Below, piece by piece: positions 52,457-62,293 of a DNA stretch of 64,000 bases. Both the position numbers and the translations under genes were made by a program. Numbering within the stretch: position 1 is the stretch's first letter; each line of letters opens with the position of its first letter. The DNA comes from Lachnospiraceae bacterium. Lineage in GTDB: Bacteria > Bacillota > Clostridia > Lachnospirales > Lachnospiraceae. The notes beneath the pieces are model-generated. The model searched no databases, was not told the origin of the DNA, and worked only from the letters and a program-made list of their open reading frames with translations. Location: the NCBI GenBank assembly GCA_910575005.1, contig CAJTCL010000022.1, positions 1-64,000 of the forward strand, in the 5' to 3' direction.

Positions 52457-52538
52457 ATAGAACTGGCAGCTTCTTTGATAAAATAAGAATAGATAGTCTG
52501 ATGTTTCATTTTTATGGAAATCTGAATCGTTATCTATT

Positions 52539-52566
52539 ATTCTAATCCCTCGCCCTGGAATTGCAA
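52539..52566 (-). promoter_or_regulatory. Candidate promoter of the DUF5685/J-domain operon
   Basis: On the minus strand TTGCAA (52566-52561) and TAGAAT (52544-52539) are 16 bases apart. The leader to the ATG would be about 240 bases and contains the tandem repeat. The rest of the 52296-52658 gap shows no gene. Confidence 0.4.
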
Positions 52567-52608
52567 TAAACAAACCGGAAATATTCTATAAAAAAATTAT
52601 AAACTTGT

Positions 52609-52642
52609 TGACATATTACTCCAATGGGTAATTTAATTGTCA
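52609..52642 (-). terminator. Possible terminator of nadE
   Basis: TGACA.ATTAC.CC and GG.TAAT.TGTCA arms pair with small bulges 17 bases after the nadE stop. A run of seven T follows only some 12 bases later, so efficiency is uncertain. Confidence 0.45.
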
Positions 52643-52658
52643 GCGTAATACTCTAATC

Positions 52659-54608
52659 TCATACTTTTATATCCTCTTCCAATTCCGCAATCTGGCGCAT
52701 CCATAAATCTGCACTGGCATCGCTTGGCATACGCAGATCTCCTCTGGGAGAGATTGCCACTGTACCAACTTTGGGTCCGTCTGGCAGGCAGGAACGTTTA
52801 AATTGCTGGCTAAAAAATCTTCTAGTAAAGGTTTTCAGCCATTTCAATATAGTTTCTGGTGTATATGTTACTTTTTCTGGATGTTCCCCGCCGCAAAACG
52901 CATACACAGCAAGCCGATATATTTTCTTTGGCCCAAATCCAAAACGAAGCATATGGTACAAAAAGAAATCGTGCAGCTCATATGGACCGACAATATCCTC
53001 TGTTTTCTGAGAAATTTTACCATCTTCTGGGGGCAGAAGCTCAGGACTGACTGGTGTATCAAGAATATCTAACAAAATTTTGTTAAGCTTAGAATTCTCA
53101 CAGATATCCGCATAGTAGCGCACCAGATGACGGACCAGTGTTTTCGGCACAGAGGCATTGACCCCGTACATAGACATATGATCACCATTGTAAGTCGCCC
53201 AGCCCAAAGCCAGTTCCGACAAATCTCCTGTACCAATTACCATGCCATTTTCCTTGTTGGCAATATCCATTAAAATCTGTGTCCGCTCCCGCGCCTGTCC
53301 ATTCTCATAAGTCACATCATGAACACTCTCCGCCTGTCCAATATCAGCAAAATGAACACGCACAGCGTTTTGAATATCCACTTCCATAAAATCTGCTCCC
53401 AGACAGCGGATTAACTGTACTGCATTGTCATAGGTTCGGTCTGTGGTACCAAAGCCTGGCATTGTGACTGCTTTAATGCCTTTTCGATCAAGCCCAAGCA
53501 GATCAAACGCCCGCACTGTCACCAGCAGAGCCAGCGTGGAATCCAGCCCGCCAGAAATTCCAATCACCGCACAGCCGCAATTTGTATGTTCCAGCCTTTT
53601 TTTCAATCCCATAGACTGAATGGATAAAAGATCCTCACACCGTTTTTTGCGCTCTGCCCCCGCCTTTGGCACAAAGGGCATTGGCGCCACAAAACGTGTC
53701 AGCTCTGTCTTCTCCTTTTTTAAATGAAACGTAATTTCCCGATAGCTTCCTTCCTCTACCTGAAATGTATTCATCCGCCTACGCTGTCCGTTCAATCTCT
53801 GTATATCTATCTCTGCATACACGGACTGATTGCAAAAACGTTGTGCTTCTGCCAGCATAAGTCCATTCTCTGCAATCATATTGTGGCCAGAAAATACGAC
53901 ATCCTGTGTGGATTCCCCATCTCCGGCGCTGGCGTATACATAGCCGCAGATCAGCCGTGCTGACTGCCCTTCCACCAAATTTTTACGATAATGGTCTTTT
54001 CCGGTCACTTCATTGCTTGCAGAAAGATTTACAATCAGATTGGCGCCTGCCAGTGCATGAGAAATACTGGGCGGACTTGGCCCCCAGATATCTTCACAGA
54101 TCTCTGCACCGATCTTTAATTCTGGCATAGAATCTGGACAAAATAGCAGCTCACTTCCCATTGGAACCTGCATCCCTTCTGCAAAGATAATTTCTACTGG
54201 CTGCTGCATTCCTTCCGTAAAATGTCTGGCCTCATAAAATTCATTGTAATTGGGAATACAACACTTCGGTACCAAACCTAAGATCTTGCCATTGGCAAGC
54301 GCGGCTGCAGCATTATAGAGATTTCCTCTACTGGCAACCGGAAGCCCCACAAAAACCAGCATATTTTTTCCTGCTGTATCTTCGGCAATTTTAATTAACT
54401 CCTGCTTGGCCTGCTCCAACAATGATTCCATAAAAAATAAATCGCCGCAGGTATATCCAGTAAGACATAATTCTGGAAATACTACCACTGACGCCCGTTT
54501 TTCTTCTGCCTCCCCAATTTTTTCAATGATCCTGTCTCTATTATATGCAGGGTCGGCAACCCTGATCTTGGGAGTTACTGCCGCCACCCTGATAAACCCA
54601 TCCTTCAC
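52659..54608 (-). CDS. nadE: Glutamine-dependent NAD+ synthetase
   Basis: Last step of NAD synthesis, amidating nicotinate adenine dinucleotide. The 649-residue, two-domain form is present. The N-terminal nitrilase-type glutaminase (about 1-290) has Glu in [12 protein letters not shown], Lys in [10 protein letters not shown] and Cys in [11 protein letters not shown]. The C-terminal synthetase has the ATP loop [13 protein letters not shown]. It starts with GTG behind AAAGGAG and follows hslO by 16 bases. Confidence 0.96.
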   Translation of the reverse strand: MKDGFIRVAAVTPKIRVADPAYNRDRIIEKIGEAEEKRASVVVFPELCLTGYTCGDLFFMESLLEQAKQELIKIAEDTAGKNMLVFVGLPVASRGNLYNAAAALANGKILGLVPKCCIPNYNEFYEARHFTEGMQQPVEIIFAEGMQVPMGSELLFCPDSMPELKIGAEICEDIWGPSPPSISHALAGANLIVNLSASNEVTGKDHYRKNLVEGQSARLICGYVYASAGDGESTQDVVFSGHNMIAENGLMLAEAQRFCNQSVYAEIDIQRLNGQRRRMNTFQVEEGSYREITFHLKKEKTELTRFVAPMPFVPKAGAERKKRCEDLLSIQSMGLKKRLEHTNCGCAVIGISGGLDSTLALLVTVRAFDLLGLDRKGIKAVTMPGFGTTDRTYDNAVQLIRCLGADFMEVDIQNAVRVHFADIGQAESVHDVTYENGQARERTQILMDIANKENGMVIGTGDLSELALGWATYNGDHMSMYGVNASVPKTLVRHLVRYYADICENSKLNKILLDILDTPVSPELLPPEDGKISQKTEDIVGPYELHDFFLYHMLRFGFGPKKIYRLAVYAFCGGEHPEKVTYTPETILKWLKTFTRRFFSQQFKRSCLPDGPKVGTVAISPRGDLRMPSDASADLWMRQIAELEEDIKV

Positions 54609-54624
54609 TGGCTGGCTCCTTTCT

Positions 54625-55503
54625 CTATTTCAACAATTCCTTCAGTTCCTCAGGAGTAAAAATATAATGTTTGTCACAGAACTGACAATTGACCTCAATC
54701 GGCTCATTGTCATCAATCATTTCCTGAATATCCATTTTGCCAATGCTTGCAATAGCGCGGGTCACACGTTCTTTGGAACAACCGCAAAAATACTTTACTG
54801 GGATCTGTTCTGCAGCCTCAATACCAAAATCGCCTAATATCTGCTCTAACAATATTTCTGGCGTCGCTCCCTGCTCCAGCAAATCTGTGACGGAACTAAC
54901 CTTAGCCACTTTCCGTTCTAGTGCAGCGATTACAGATTCTTCGGTATTTGGCATCAATTGAATGATAAATCCTCCTGCCTGTTTTACCGTATTATCCCGA
55001 TTCATCAGCACCCCCAGACCCACTGCCGAGGGTACCTGCTCGGAAACAGCAAAATAATACGTCAAATCTTCTGCAATCTCCGAGGTTTGCAGCGCAACCT
55101 GCCCCACATAGGGCTCTTTTAAGCCCAAATCTTTGATTACACTTAAAATTCCTGGCCCCAGTGCTCCTCCTACATCCAACTTTCCCTGTGCATTGGCAGG
55201 CAATATCGCATCCGGCACCAACGGAAAACCCTTGACATTGCCCTGGCTGTCGGCAGTGACTGTAAGCCCCTGTGCCACGCCGCGGCACTTTATCTTAAGC
55301 GTTAAAAGATCCTTCTCCCCCTTCATCATCGTGCCCATCATCACCCCTCCAGTGAGCAGCCTGCCCAACGCTGCAGTGATCACTGGACTGGTATTGTGAT
55401 ATTTCCTGGCTTGTTCCACCAAATCCCTGGCAGTCACCGCAAAAGCCCGTATTTGACTGTCTGCCGCAGTTGTTCTCACCATATAGTCTTTATATTCATT
55501 CAT
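54625..55503 (-). CDS. hslO: Hsp33 redox-regulated chaperone
   Basis: A 292-residue holdase chaperone activated by oxidation. The C-terminal zinc-binding redox switch has the two pairs CGC (in YFCGCSKERV) and CQFC (in VNCQFCDKHY), which are the four expected cysteines. The N-terminal domain has RAFAVTARDLVEQA and the Gly-rich GALGPGILSV. The ATG overlaps the methyltransferase stop by four bases, so the two are coupled. Confidence 0.97.
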   Translation of the reverse strand: MNEYKDYMVRTTAADSQIRAFAVTARDLVEQARKYHNTSPVITAALGRLLTGGVMMGTMMKGEKDLLTLKIKCRGVAQGLTVTADSQGNVKGFPLVPDAILPANAQGKLDVGGALGPGILSVIKDLGLKEPYVGQVALQTSEIAEDLTYYFAVSEQVPSAVGLGVLMNRDNTVKQAGGFIIQLMPNTEESVIAALERKVAKVSSVTDLLEQGATPEILLEQILGDFGIEAAEQIPVKYFCGCSKERVTRAIASIGKMDIQEMIDDNEPIEVNCQFCDKHYIFTPEELKELLK

Positions 55504-56321
55504 ATCATATCCTGCTTTCTACTATTGTATTCTCTGCCTGCCAGCTTATCCTTTTCCCTGGCAATCACATAGATCCGTTCACTGTCAGCCCGCACTGGCG
55601 CTCTGGAAAAAGCATCATAGGCCGTTACAAATTCCAGCCCAGCCTGTACTAACAATTCTTGTACCTGTCTCAACTCATAGCCCCGTTGAAAATGGATTTC
55701 TTCATATTTGCGATATAATTCTCCGCTGTCGGGCTCCCTGACAAAAAGCGTCAGATCATATTGATTAATTTGATCTCTGTGATCATAATAATTCTCCCAG
55801 ATAAAACTGGCCTGTTTGCGATTCTCACAGAAAGTGCTCTCCCCTAAGATTTCCCTGTATTTATAGAGCGTATTCAGGTCAAAAATAAATACTCCGCCTG
55901 GGTCGAGATAATTGTTTACCAATTGAAATACCTTCCGCAGATCTTCCTCCTCCAGAATATAATTGATCGAATCACAGACACTGATCACTGCTTTCACAGT
56001 GCCATAGAGTTCAAATTCCCGCATATCCTGTAAAAGATAAAGTATATCTGCGTTTTCCTGCTCCATATCTTTTATGTCATCCACTACTCTTAGCTTTGCA
56101 ATCTGCAGCATTTCCTGGGAATTGTCCACGCCAATCATATCGTAACCCGCTTGTGCCAATAGTCTTGTCATCTTCCCTGTTCCACAGCCCAACTCTAATA
56201 CTAATCCTTCAGACACTTGATATTCTTGCAGTAAGCTCACCAAATATTTGCTCCATTCCTGATATGGCACATTGTCCATAAACAGATCATAAACCTCTGC
56301 AAATCCTGTATATGCTTCCAT
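55500..56321 (-). CDS. SAM-dependent class I methyltransferase
   Basis: A 273-residue enzyme with motif I VLELGCGTGKMTRLLA, the acidic residue at the end of strand two in MIGVDNSQEML, and motif IV-like FIFDLNTLYKYRE. The start at 56321 (MEAYTGFAEVYDLFMD) has GGAGG four bases upstream and is the family's usual N-terminus. The substrate is unknown. It lies 14 bases after the DUF1002 gene and overlaps hslO. Confidence 0.92.
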   Translation of the reverse strand: MEAYTGFAEVYDLFMDNVPYQEWSKYLVSLLQEYQVSEGLVLELGCGTGKMTRLLAQAGYDMIGVDNSQEMLQIAKLRVVDDIKDMEQENADILYLLQDMREFELYGTVKAVISVCDSINYILEEEDLRKVFQLVNNYLDPGGVFIFDLNTLYKYREILGESTFCENRKQASFIWENYYDHRDQINQYDLTLFVREPDSGELYRKYEEIHFQRGYELRQVQELLVQAGLEFVTAYDAFSRAPVRADSERIYVIAREKDKLAGREYNSRKQDMI

Positions 56322-56335
56322 AGCTCCTCCCAAGG

Positions 56336-57298
56336 TTAAGAAAACCATCCTCTAAAAAAGTTGATAATCGAACGGAAAAATTCTACAATTTTATCAAAAA
56401 AACTTTCTGTATCAATTTCCGATAACTTCTGATACAAGGCCTGTGCCTGATTTTTAATGGACTCCAGGTTCAAATCTAACTTTTCAATCTTCTGTAACAG
56501 CTCTGCAAGCTGAGCTGACTCTGCCTCTGATAAGGAAATATCAAATTCTTCACTAGCTCTATCAATCACCTCACTGATCTCTTTCTTAGAACTCAATTTA
56601 TGTTCAATTACTTCCTGCTTAAGATATGCCACTAGTTCCTCTGCTTTCTCAGCATCCCCAACTTTCTCTGCAAGATCTCCGGTCAATACCAACTCATTTA
56701 ACGCTGTGTCCATACTCTCCTCTGTGACCTTTTCACCTGTCATGTCAGAATATGCCTTCATAGCACCTACCAGTGCAGCCGTTCCAGAAATCGGAAATGG
56801 AGCCGCCACAATAATATCTGCATCAGTAATCCCAGCAGTGATCAGCGCATTTTTATACATGCCAATTGTACAATAAGAAATATTTTTTGTTGTGATATTG
56901 ATCCCATGCCCTTGATTTCGTTTTACCACAAGCACAGAGGAGAGGGAGCGTGTACCGATCTTATCGGCAGCTACATATTCTCCTAGATAACTATGTTCTT
57001 CCTCATTGGTGACGTAAATCACATCATAATCCGCAAGTTCCAAAGGGTTGATTCCCAAAAGGGACAATACTGTCTCTTGCTGCTGGGGCGTTAAATTTGC
57101 CCCCAATGCCAGGTATGGCTTATCTGCCTTGGTAATAGGTTCTGTAACTTCTCCTTCTTGACCAGACGCATCCACCGTCTCCTCAGTATTTGTTGTAATG
57201 TCTTTCCCATATTCTTCTGCAAATGTGTCTGTTGTCGATAAAACTGTCACCATACAGATCAGAAACAGCGCTGTCCATCGTTTGATATGTCTCTTCAT
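56336..57298 (-). CDS. DUF1002-family (YpuA-like) secreted protein
   Basis: A 320-residue protein from the ATG at 57298 with GGAGG five bases upstream. A signal peptide (about residues 1-28, ending near TFA) is followed by the conserved DUF1002 core (KPYLALGANLTPQQQETVLS, then GIDITTKN-like strands and APFPISGTAALVGAMKAY). The C-terminal part is helical with an amphipathic Phe/Arg-rich end (FFRSIINFFRGW). The function of the family is not known. Cotranscription with a methyltransferase is likely. Confidence 0.88.
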   Translation of the reverse strand: MKRHIKRWTALFLICMVTVLSTTDTFAEEYGKDITTNTEETVDASGQEGEVTEPITKADKPYLALGANLTPQQQETVLSLLGINPLELADYDVIYVTNEEEHSYLGEYVAADKIGTRSLSSVLVVKRNQGHGINITTKNISYCTIGMYKNALITAGITDADIIVAAPFPISGTAALVGAMKAYSDMTGEKVTEESMDTALNELVLTGDLAEKVGDAEKAEELVAYLKQEVIEHKLSSKKEISEVIDRASEEFDISLSEAESAQLAELLQKIEKLDLNLESIKNQAQALYQKLSEIDTESFFDKIVEFFRSIINFFRGWFS

Positions 57299-57328
57299 AG
57301 TCTCCTCCATTCTGTGCTGTGTTGTAAG

Positions 57329-58273
57329 TTATGATTCTGCCTCAATCAAATGATTGTGCATCCACTCATAGATATCTTGGTACACTGTCTTTCTGTCCAA
57401 TTCATTCAAAATCTCATGCCGGTCAGTAGGATATAATTTCATGCTGATATCTTTGATTCCGGCTTTTTTATAAATTTGGCAGGCCTTTTTCACCCCTGTT
57501 CCATAATTCCCTACTGGATCATCCTCACCAGACACCAGAAACAGTGGCAGATTTTTAGAAATTAATTCAATATTTTTCTTCTGATTGATGAAATGGATGG
57601 TGTCAAACAAATTATAGAATCCATTGAGAGTAAATCGAAAGGTACAACGTGGCTCTTTGTTGTAGGCATCTACAATCTGCTGGTCTTTTGTTAGCCAGGA
57701 ATTAGAAACGCCCTCGCCCTCAAATCTCCGATTATTTCCAGAAAATGCTAACTGCTGCACTAATTTGCTGCGATAAGTCCAGCCTTTTAGACAAGCGCCA
57801 AATCTGCAGACTGCTTTTGCAAATACCACTGCGGCATCTGGCTGCGTCCCAGTTCCCATAATAATGGCACCAGAAAGTCCCTCTCCATATCTGGACAAAT
57901 ATTTGCGCAGCAAGAAAGACCCCATACTATGCCCCAGCATAAAATAAGGAACCTTTGGATATTTCTTCTGTATATGTCTGCGCAGCCGATGCAGATCTTT
58001 GACCACTAAGTCACTGCCATGTGCAGGGGCAAAATATCCCCAACATCCCTGGTGTAACACAGACGCACCATGTCCTAAATGGTCATTTCCCACCACCAGA
58101 AATCCTTGCTTGGTCAGATACTCTGCAAACTCTTCATAACGTTCCACATATTCTACCATCCCATGACTGATCTGCAAAATTCCCTGAATCTCTCCCTGAT
58201 CTGGCTCCCATCGCACCGCGTGAATCTTTGTCTTTCGATCGGATGACAAAAATCCAAATTTCTTCTTGTTCAT
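57329..58273 (-). CDS. Alpha/beta hydrolase, lysophospholipase/monoacylglycerol-lipase-like
   Basis: A 314-residue serine hydrolase. The nucleophile elbow is LGHSMGSFLLR; the oxyanion region near GNDHLGHGAS and the late LFLVSGEDDPVGN (Asp) and DRHEILNE (His) complete the triad. It resembles bacterial monoglyceride lipases (serine aminopeptidase S33 group). Either the GTG at 58282 or the ATG at 58273 could be the start. No signal peptide is seen, so it is probably cytoplasmic or membrane-associated. Confidence 0.9.
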   Translation of the reverse strand: MNKKKFGFLSSDRKTKIHAVRWEPDQGEIQGILQISHGMVEYVERYEEFAEYLTKQGFLVVGNDHLGHGASVLHQGCWGYFAPAHGSDLVVKDLHRLRRHIQKKYPKVPYFMLGHSMGSFLLRKYLSRYGEGLSGAIIMGTGTQPDAAVVFAKAVCRFGACLKGWTYRSKLVQQLAFSGNNRRFEGEGVSNSWLTKDQQIVDAYNKEPRCTFRFTLNGFYNLFDTIHFINQKKNIELISKNLPLFLVSGEDDPVGNYGTGVKKACQIYKKAGIKDISMKLYPTDRHEILNELDRKTVYQDIYEWMHNHLIEAES

Positions 58274-58352
58274 AGTTTCCACATCCCTTCCTTATAAATC
58301 AGCAAATAATCCCGCCTCACTGCAAGAATGCTGTTATATTTTCATTGTCCAG

Positions 58353-60113
58353 CTAACAATAATTTTTCACAATAACTTGAATGCTTTCCCTACCATTATA
58401 TACATTGATCTCTGGATAATACACCAGAGAAATCAACATTCCACTGCCTCTTCCTGCAAGTGCCTGTTCCACAGCCTGATCACCGTATTTCTGCCGTAAA
58501 AACTCCAGAAACTGTTCTGCCTGTCCAAAATAAATGGCTGTCAATATGGTTCCTCCAGTACTTTTTACCTGTATTCTACATACATTTTGGTTTTTCCCTA
58601 AGATCCGCAGTGACAAAATCTCAAGATTACGGTCTGCAAACACTGGCTTCTCATTTGACTTTCCAAAGGGTTCCAAGATACTTAACTGCTCAATCAATTC
58701 TTTGGATATGTAATCCAGCGGCATTGGAACATCAATGACCACTTTTCCTTGTAAATCTTCATCGGTCAAAGTGGTAAGTTCATTTAACCGCTGACGGAAA
58801 ATTGTTACATTTTCTTCCGGCAGTGATAAGCCTGCCGCCATCGGATGCCCGCCATATTTTAAGAACAGCTCCTTGCATTTTGTCATTTCCTCATACATGG
58901 AATACTGTTCAATGGAACGGCCAGAACCTTTGACCCCCTCCTCAGATTTGGTCAGCACAAATACCGGACGGTGATATTGTTCGCGAATGCGTCCAGCCAC
59001 AATTCCAGCCAGGCTCTCATGACATTGAGGCAGATAGATTACCAGCACTTTATCCTTTTTAAGCTCGGTATGCTCCACCAGATCCTTGGCCTGTTGTACC
59101 CCCTGCTCTGTCATCTCCTTACGGCTTGCATTAAGGTCGTACAGATCCCCTGCATACTCTGCCGCCTGATACTCATTCTCTGCCAACAACATGTTAAGCG
59201 CACGCTTAGCCGTGTCCAGCCGTCCGCTGGCATTGAGACATGGACCAAGTACAAAGCCAATATGATAGGACTTAATACTATTGAGTGGAATTTGATTGCG
59301 AGCCGCCAATGCACGAATCCCATAATTCTTGGTCTGATGTAATGCTTTGATTCCTTCTTTGACCAGAATACGGTTTTCTCCCTGTAACTCCATGACATCC
59401 CCCACAGTAGCAAAGGCCGCATTTTCCAGATAGCTCAATGCCTCTTCTTCTGAAAATCCCAGTTCTTCATAAAGCACCTGAATCAGCTTAAAGGCCACTG
59501 CCGCACCGCAGAGGCTTTTAAACGGATAGGGACAATCTGGCTGTTTCGGGTTTACCACCGCGTCTGCAGGTGGGATTCGATAACTGCGCCCTTCCCCTTG
59601 GTCCTCATAGGGAACCTCATGATGATCTGTGATAATTACTGTCATTCCCAGTTCTTTTGCTAAGGTGATTTCTTGGAATGCCGCAATGCCATTGTCACAG
59701 GTCAGCATGGTGTCCACGCCATCCGCCAGCGCTTGATGTACCAGCCGTTCGTTGACCCCATAACCATCTGCAATTCGATCTGGGATGGCATAATCCACCT
59801 GTGCACCGCAGCGTTTCAAAGCATCAAACAAGATATAGACTGACTGCACGCCATCAATATCATAATCCCCTAAAATTCGAATCTGTTTTCCCTGTTCTAT
59901 TTTCTCTTTTAAAATCCCTGCCGCCAATTCTATATCTTTCATCATTCTGGGTTGATGGAGATCTTTTAGCGTGCCAAACAGATACCGCTCCATCGCTTCT
60001 TCTCCTATCACATCACGATTGCGGATAATCCGCGCTGTCACCTGATCAATCCCAAATTTTTCTGCAATCTTTTTAAAATCTGCTCTCTTGGCAGCCACTA
60101 CCCATTTTTCCAT
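58353..60113 (-). CDS. recJ: Single-stranded-DNA exonuclease RecJ
   Basis: A DHH-family 5'-3' exonuclease of 586 residues acting in recombination and repair. Metal-binding motifs are GDYDIDGVQSVYIL (motif I), MLTCDNGIAA, and IITDHHEVP (DHH), followed by the DHHA1 domain (KYGGHPMAAGLSLPEE) and an OB-fold end. It overlaps the truA end by 16 bases. It is shorter than E. coli RecJ but fits the compact clostridial form. Confidence 0.95.
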   Translation of the reverse strand: MEKWVVAAKRADFKKIAEKFGIDQVTARIIRNRDVIGEEAMERYLFGTLKDLHQPRMMKDIELAAGILKEKIEQGKQIRILGDYDIDGVQSVYILFDALKRCGAQVDYAIPDRIADGYGVNERLVHQALADGVDTMLTCDNGIAAFQEITLAKELGMTVIITDHHEVPYEDQGEGRSYRIPPADAVVNPKQPDCPYPFKSLCGAAVAFKLIQVLYEELGFSEEEALSYLENAAFATVGDVMELQGENRILVKEGIKALHQTKNYGIRALAARNQIPLNSIKSYHIGFVLGPCLNASGRLDTAKRALNMLLAENEYQAAEYAGDLYDLNASRKEMTEQGVQQAKDLVEHTELKKDKVLVIYLPQCHESLAGIVAGRIREQYHRPVFVLTKSEEGVKGSGRSIEQYSMYEEMTKCKELFLKYGGHPMAAGLSLPEENVTIFRQRLNELTTLTDEDLQGKVVIDVPMPLDYISKELIEQLSILEPFGKSNEKPVFADRNLEILSLRILGKNQNVCRIQVKSTGGTILTAIYFGQAEQFLEFLRQKYGDQAVEQALAGRGSGMLISLVYYPEINVYNGRESIQVIVKNYC

Positions 60114-60868
60114 TCTTCTGCCTCTCCATACTCTACCCCGCAGAGTGTCAATCCTTTCGCTGGCGCAGTAAAGCCCGCATACTCCCGAATACCGCTTTCT
60201 AAAATCCTAATCATTTCTTCGGAAGTTCGTTTTCCCTGGCCAATTTCCACTAATGTACCTGTAATAATACGTACCATATGATGCAAAAAACCATTTCCTG
60301 TAATGACAATATCAATCTCTTTTCCCTTTTGCAGCACTTCAATGCTCTCAATTGTGCGCACTGTCGATTTCTTTTTGGCAGCTCTGGCGCAAAACGCTGC
60401 AAAATCATGGGTTCCCTCTAAATACTGTGCACCCTCGCGCATTGTCTCAATATCCAAGGGTTCTGGAATTCCATACATCCATTTTCTTCCAAATACATTA
60501 GGCGCATTGCTGTTAAAAATGCGATAACAATAAGTCTTTTTGACGGCTGACAATCTGGCATGGAACCTGGCGGGCACTTCTTTCAGCTCCAGCACCCCAA
60601 TATCCTCTGGCAGATAATGATTGACATAATCCTTAATCTTTTCAGGCGGCAAATCCACAGTGAGCTGCACATTTGCTGCTTGTCCAGCGGCATGAACTCC
60701 AGCATCGGTTCTGCCAGAGCCTTGTACCTCCACGGCTCTGCCCTCCAGTGCAGAGAACACACTGTTTAATTTCCCTTGTATGGTGACATCTGTATGCTTT
60801 TGGCTCTGCCAGCCTTTATAACGAGCACCATCATATTCTATCACCATTTTATAATTCTTCTGCACCAC
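60098..60868 (-). CDS. truA: tRNA pseudouridine(38-40) synthase TruA
   Basis: Modifies uridines in the anticodon arm of several tRNAs. The catalytic Asp is in GSGRTDAGVHAAGQ, with RFHARLSAVKKTYCYRIF and FLHHMVRIITGTLVEIGQG as further family blocks. The promoter at 60894-60922 places transcription start near 60887, which rules out the longest reading. The GTG at 60868, six bases behind GAGAGG, is the best start (256 residues); an ATG at 60874 lies too close to the ribosome binding site. Confidence 0.95.
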   Translation of the reverse strand: MVQKNYKMVIEYDGARYKGWQSQKHTDVTIQGKLNSVFSALEGRAVEVQGSGRTDAGVHAAGQAANVQLTVDLPPEKIKDYVNHYLPEDIGVLELKEVPARFHARLSAVKKTYCYRIFNSNAPNVFGRKWMYGIPEPLDIETMREGAQYLEGTHDFAAFCARAAKKKSTVRTIESIEVLQKGKEIDIVITGNGFLHHMVRIITGTLVEIGQGKRTSEEMIRILESGIREYAGFTAPAKGLTLCGVEYGEAEEWKNG

Positions 60869-60893
60869 TACCATCCTCTCATTCTCTTTAAGC

Positions 60894-60922
60894 ATCATAG
60901 CAAAATATAATGACTTTTTCAA
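60894..60922 (-). promoter_or_regulatory. Promoter of the truA-recJ operon
   Basis: On the minus strand TTGAAA (60922-60917) and TATGAT (60899-60894) are 17 bases apart. It decides the truA start. A divergent promoter for the DHH gene (TGACTT and TAATAT, about 60911-60938) overlaps it. Confidence 0.7.
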
Positions 60923-60947
60923 GGAAATATGATAATATGAAGGACGA

Positions 60948-61054
60948 GCGCTGTAAAACCACCCCAAATTGGGCACTGATGCAGTGCATAGATTGGAAAT
61001 TGCAAAACTAAAACATAAAATAAATTTCGTGGTTTCCTAATTTCCTTACAGCGC
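60948..61054 (+). promoter_or_regulatory. Structured 5' leader of the DHH gene
   Basis: GCGCTGTAA.AACCAC (60948-60962) and GTGGTTT...TTACAGCGC (61029-61054) form the long-range closing stem of a leader of about 107 bases, ending 11 bases before the GGGAG ribosome binding site. A bulge of about ten bases interrupts the 3' arm, and an inner GCACTGATGCAGTGC hairpin is visible. No known riboswitch class is recognised. Confidence 0.5.
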
Positions 61055-61077
61055 ATAGACGAAGAAGGGAGCAATCT

Positions 61078-62055
61078 ATGAATCCGTTAGATTTAATTGA
61101 AATTTTAAAGAATCATACTGTATATATCCAAACGCATAATTTCCCAGATCCAGATGCTATTGCAAGCGCTTTTGGGCTGCAGCAGTTCCTTGCTTATCAT
61201 GGCATTGAAGCAACTCTTTGTTATGATGGAAAAATTGACCGGCTTAGTGCCAAGAAAATGCTGGAGACTTTTGGTATTGTCATGCATTCTAAAAATGATC
61301 TTTGGGATATGAAAGAAGATGATCTGATTGTATTGGTGGATTCCCAGAAATTAAACAGCAATGTCACAGATTTGATCGGTGATGAAGTGGCATGCATTGA
61401 TCATCATCCGATTTTCTTTTCCTATGATTACCAATATCGTGATATCCGGCCAGTCGGCTCCTGCTCGTGCATTATTGCTTCCTATTATCAAGAAACTAAT
61501 ACCCCATTATCACCTAAATGTGCGGCTGCATTGTCCTATGGCATCAAGATGGACACTGCTGACTTTACCCGCGGAGCAACTGCGCTGGACGCTGAGATGC
61601 TGGCCTTTTTGTTTCCGTTTGCGGACTGGAATCTGGTCTCAAATATGTACAGTAATACAATGGAATTTGACGATTTGCGGGCATATGGCGCTGCAATCCA
61701 GAACATTCAGCTTTTTGACCGCACTGGCTTTGCCTATATCCCTTTTAACTGCGCCCAGGCGCTGATCGCCATTATCTCAGATTTTATTTTATCTCTAGAT
61801 GTGATAGATGTCGCAGTGATTTATGCCAGACAGACAGACGGCATTCGTTTCTCTGTGCGCAGTGAACAAAAAAAAGTACATGCCGGAAATCTCATTGCCC
61901 AGGTTCTACACACTTATGGAAGCGGCGGTGGACACCCCTCTATGGCAGGCGGCATGATTCCTTCTGCAAATTTCCCTCTATTGGGTGAGGACATGCATGT
62001 CACAATCCAGAATGCATTTCTGGATGTGATTACAGAAATGGAACAGGAAAAATAA
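61078..62055 (+). CDS. DHH-family phosphoesterase (NrnA-like oligoribonuclease/pAp phosphatase)
   Basis: A 325-residue enzyme with the DHH domain motifs THNFPDPDAIASAFG (motif I), LVDSQ and CIDHHP, plus the C-terminal DHHA1 loop GSGGGHPSMAGGM. NrnA proteins degrade nanoRNAs and 3'-phosphoadenosine 5'-phosphate. All metal ligands are present. GGGAG lies six bases before the ATG. It is one of only three plus-strand genes in the window and is flanked by near-identical 14-15-base repeats (61049-61063 and 62153-62166). Confidence 0.92.
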   Translation: MNPLDLIEILKNHTVYIQTHNFPDPDAIASAFGLQQFLAYHGIEATLCYDGKIDRLSAKKMLETFGIVMHSKNDLWDMKEDDLIVLVDSQKLNSNVTDLIGDEVACIDHHPIFFSYDYQYRDIRPVGSCSCIIASYYQETNTPLSPKCAAALSYGIKMDTADFTRGATALDAEMLAFLFPFADWNLVSNMYSNTMEFDDLRAYGAAIQNIQLFDRTGFAYIPFNCAQALIAIISDFILSLDVIDVAVIYARQTDGIRFSVRSEQKKVHAGNLIAQVLHTYGSGGGHPSMAGGMIPSANFPLLGEDMHVTIQNAFLDVITEMEQEK

Positions 62056-62073
62056 TCTAACTCTTAAAAACCC

Positions 62074-62137
62074 CATGAAAATAAATATTCAGCCCCTTCA
62101 AATTATATAGAAAAAGGAATGAATATTTATCTCCATG
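62074..62137. terminator. Hairpin after the DHH gene
   Basis: ATAAATATTCA and TGAATATTTAT form the stem, with CATG/CATG beyond a short mismatch. A second structure (62153-62222: AGCCA.AGAC/GTCT.TGGCT with AAAACC/GGTTTT) follows and ends in GGGGTTTTT, so this pair probably ends the plus-strand transcript. Confidence 0.55.
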
Positions 62138-62261
62138 AGGAAATCATTCTCTCAGCCATAGACGAAAACCTTGGCAAAGACGTATGACAGCTTTGCTGGC
62201 TTGTCTGTGGCTTGGGGTTTTTGAATAGCTGCAAAAAATACTTAGATTCCATTGTTATCTA

Positions 62262-62288
62262 TATCAAAAGATGATAATGGCATCTCTT
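62262..62288 (-). terminator. Possible terminator of asnS
   Basis: AAGAGATG and CATCTTTT pair (one G-T) around seven bases just after the asnS stop, with the 3' arm forming a short T-run on the minus strand. It is weak. Confidence 0.4.
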
Positions 62289-62293
62289 ACAAA

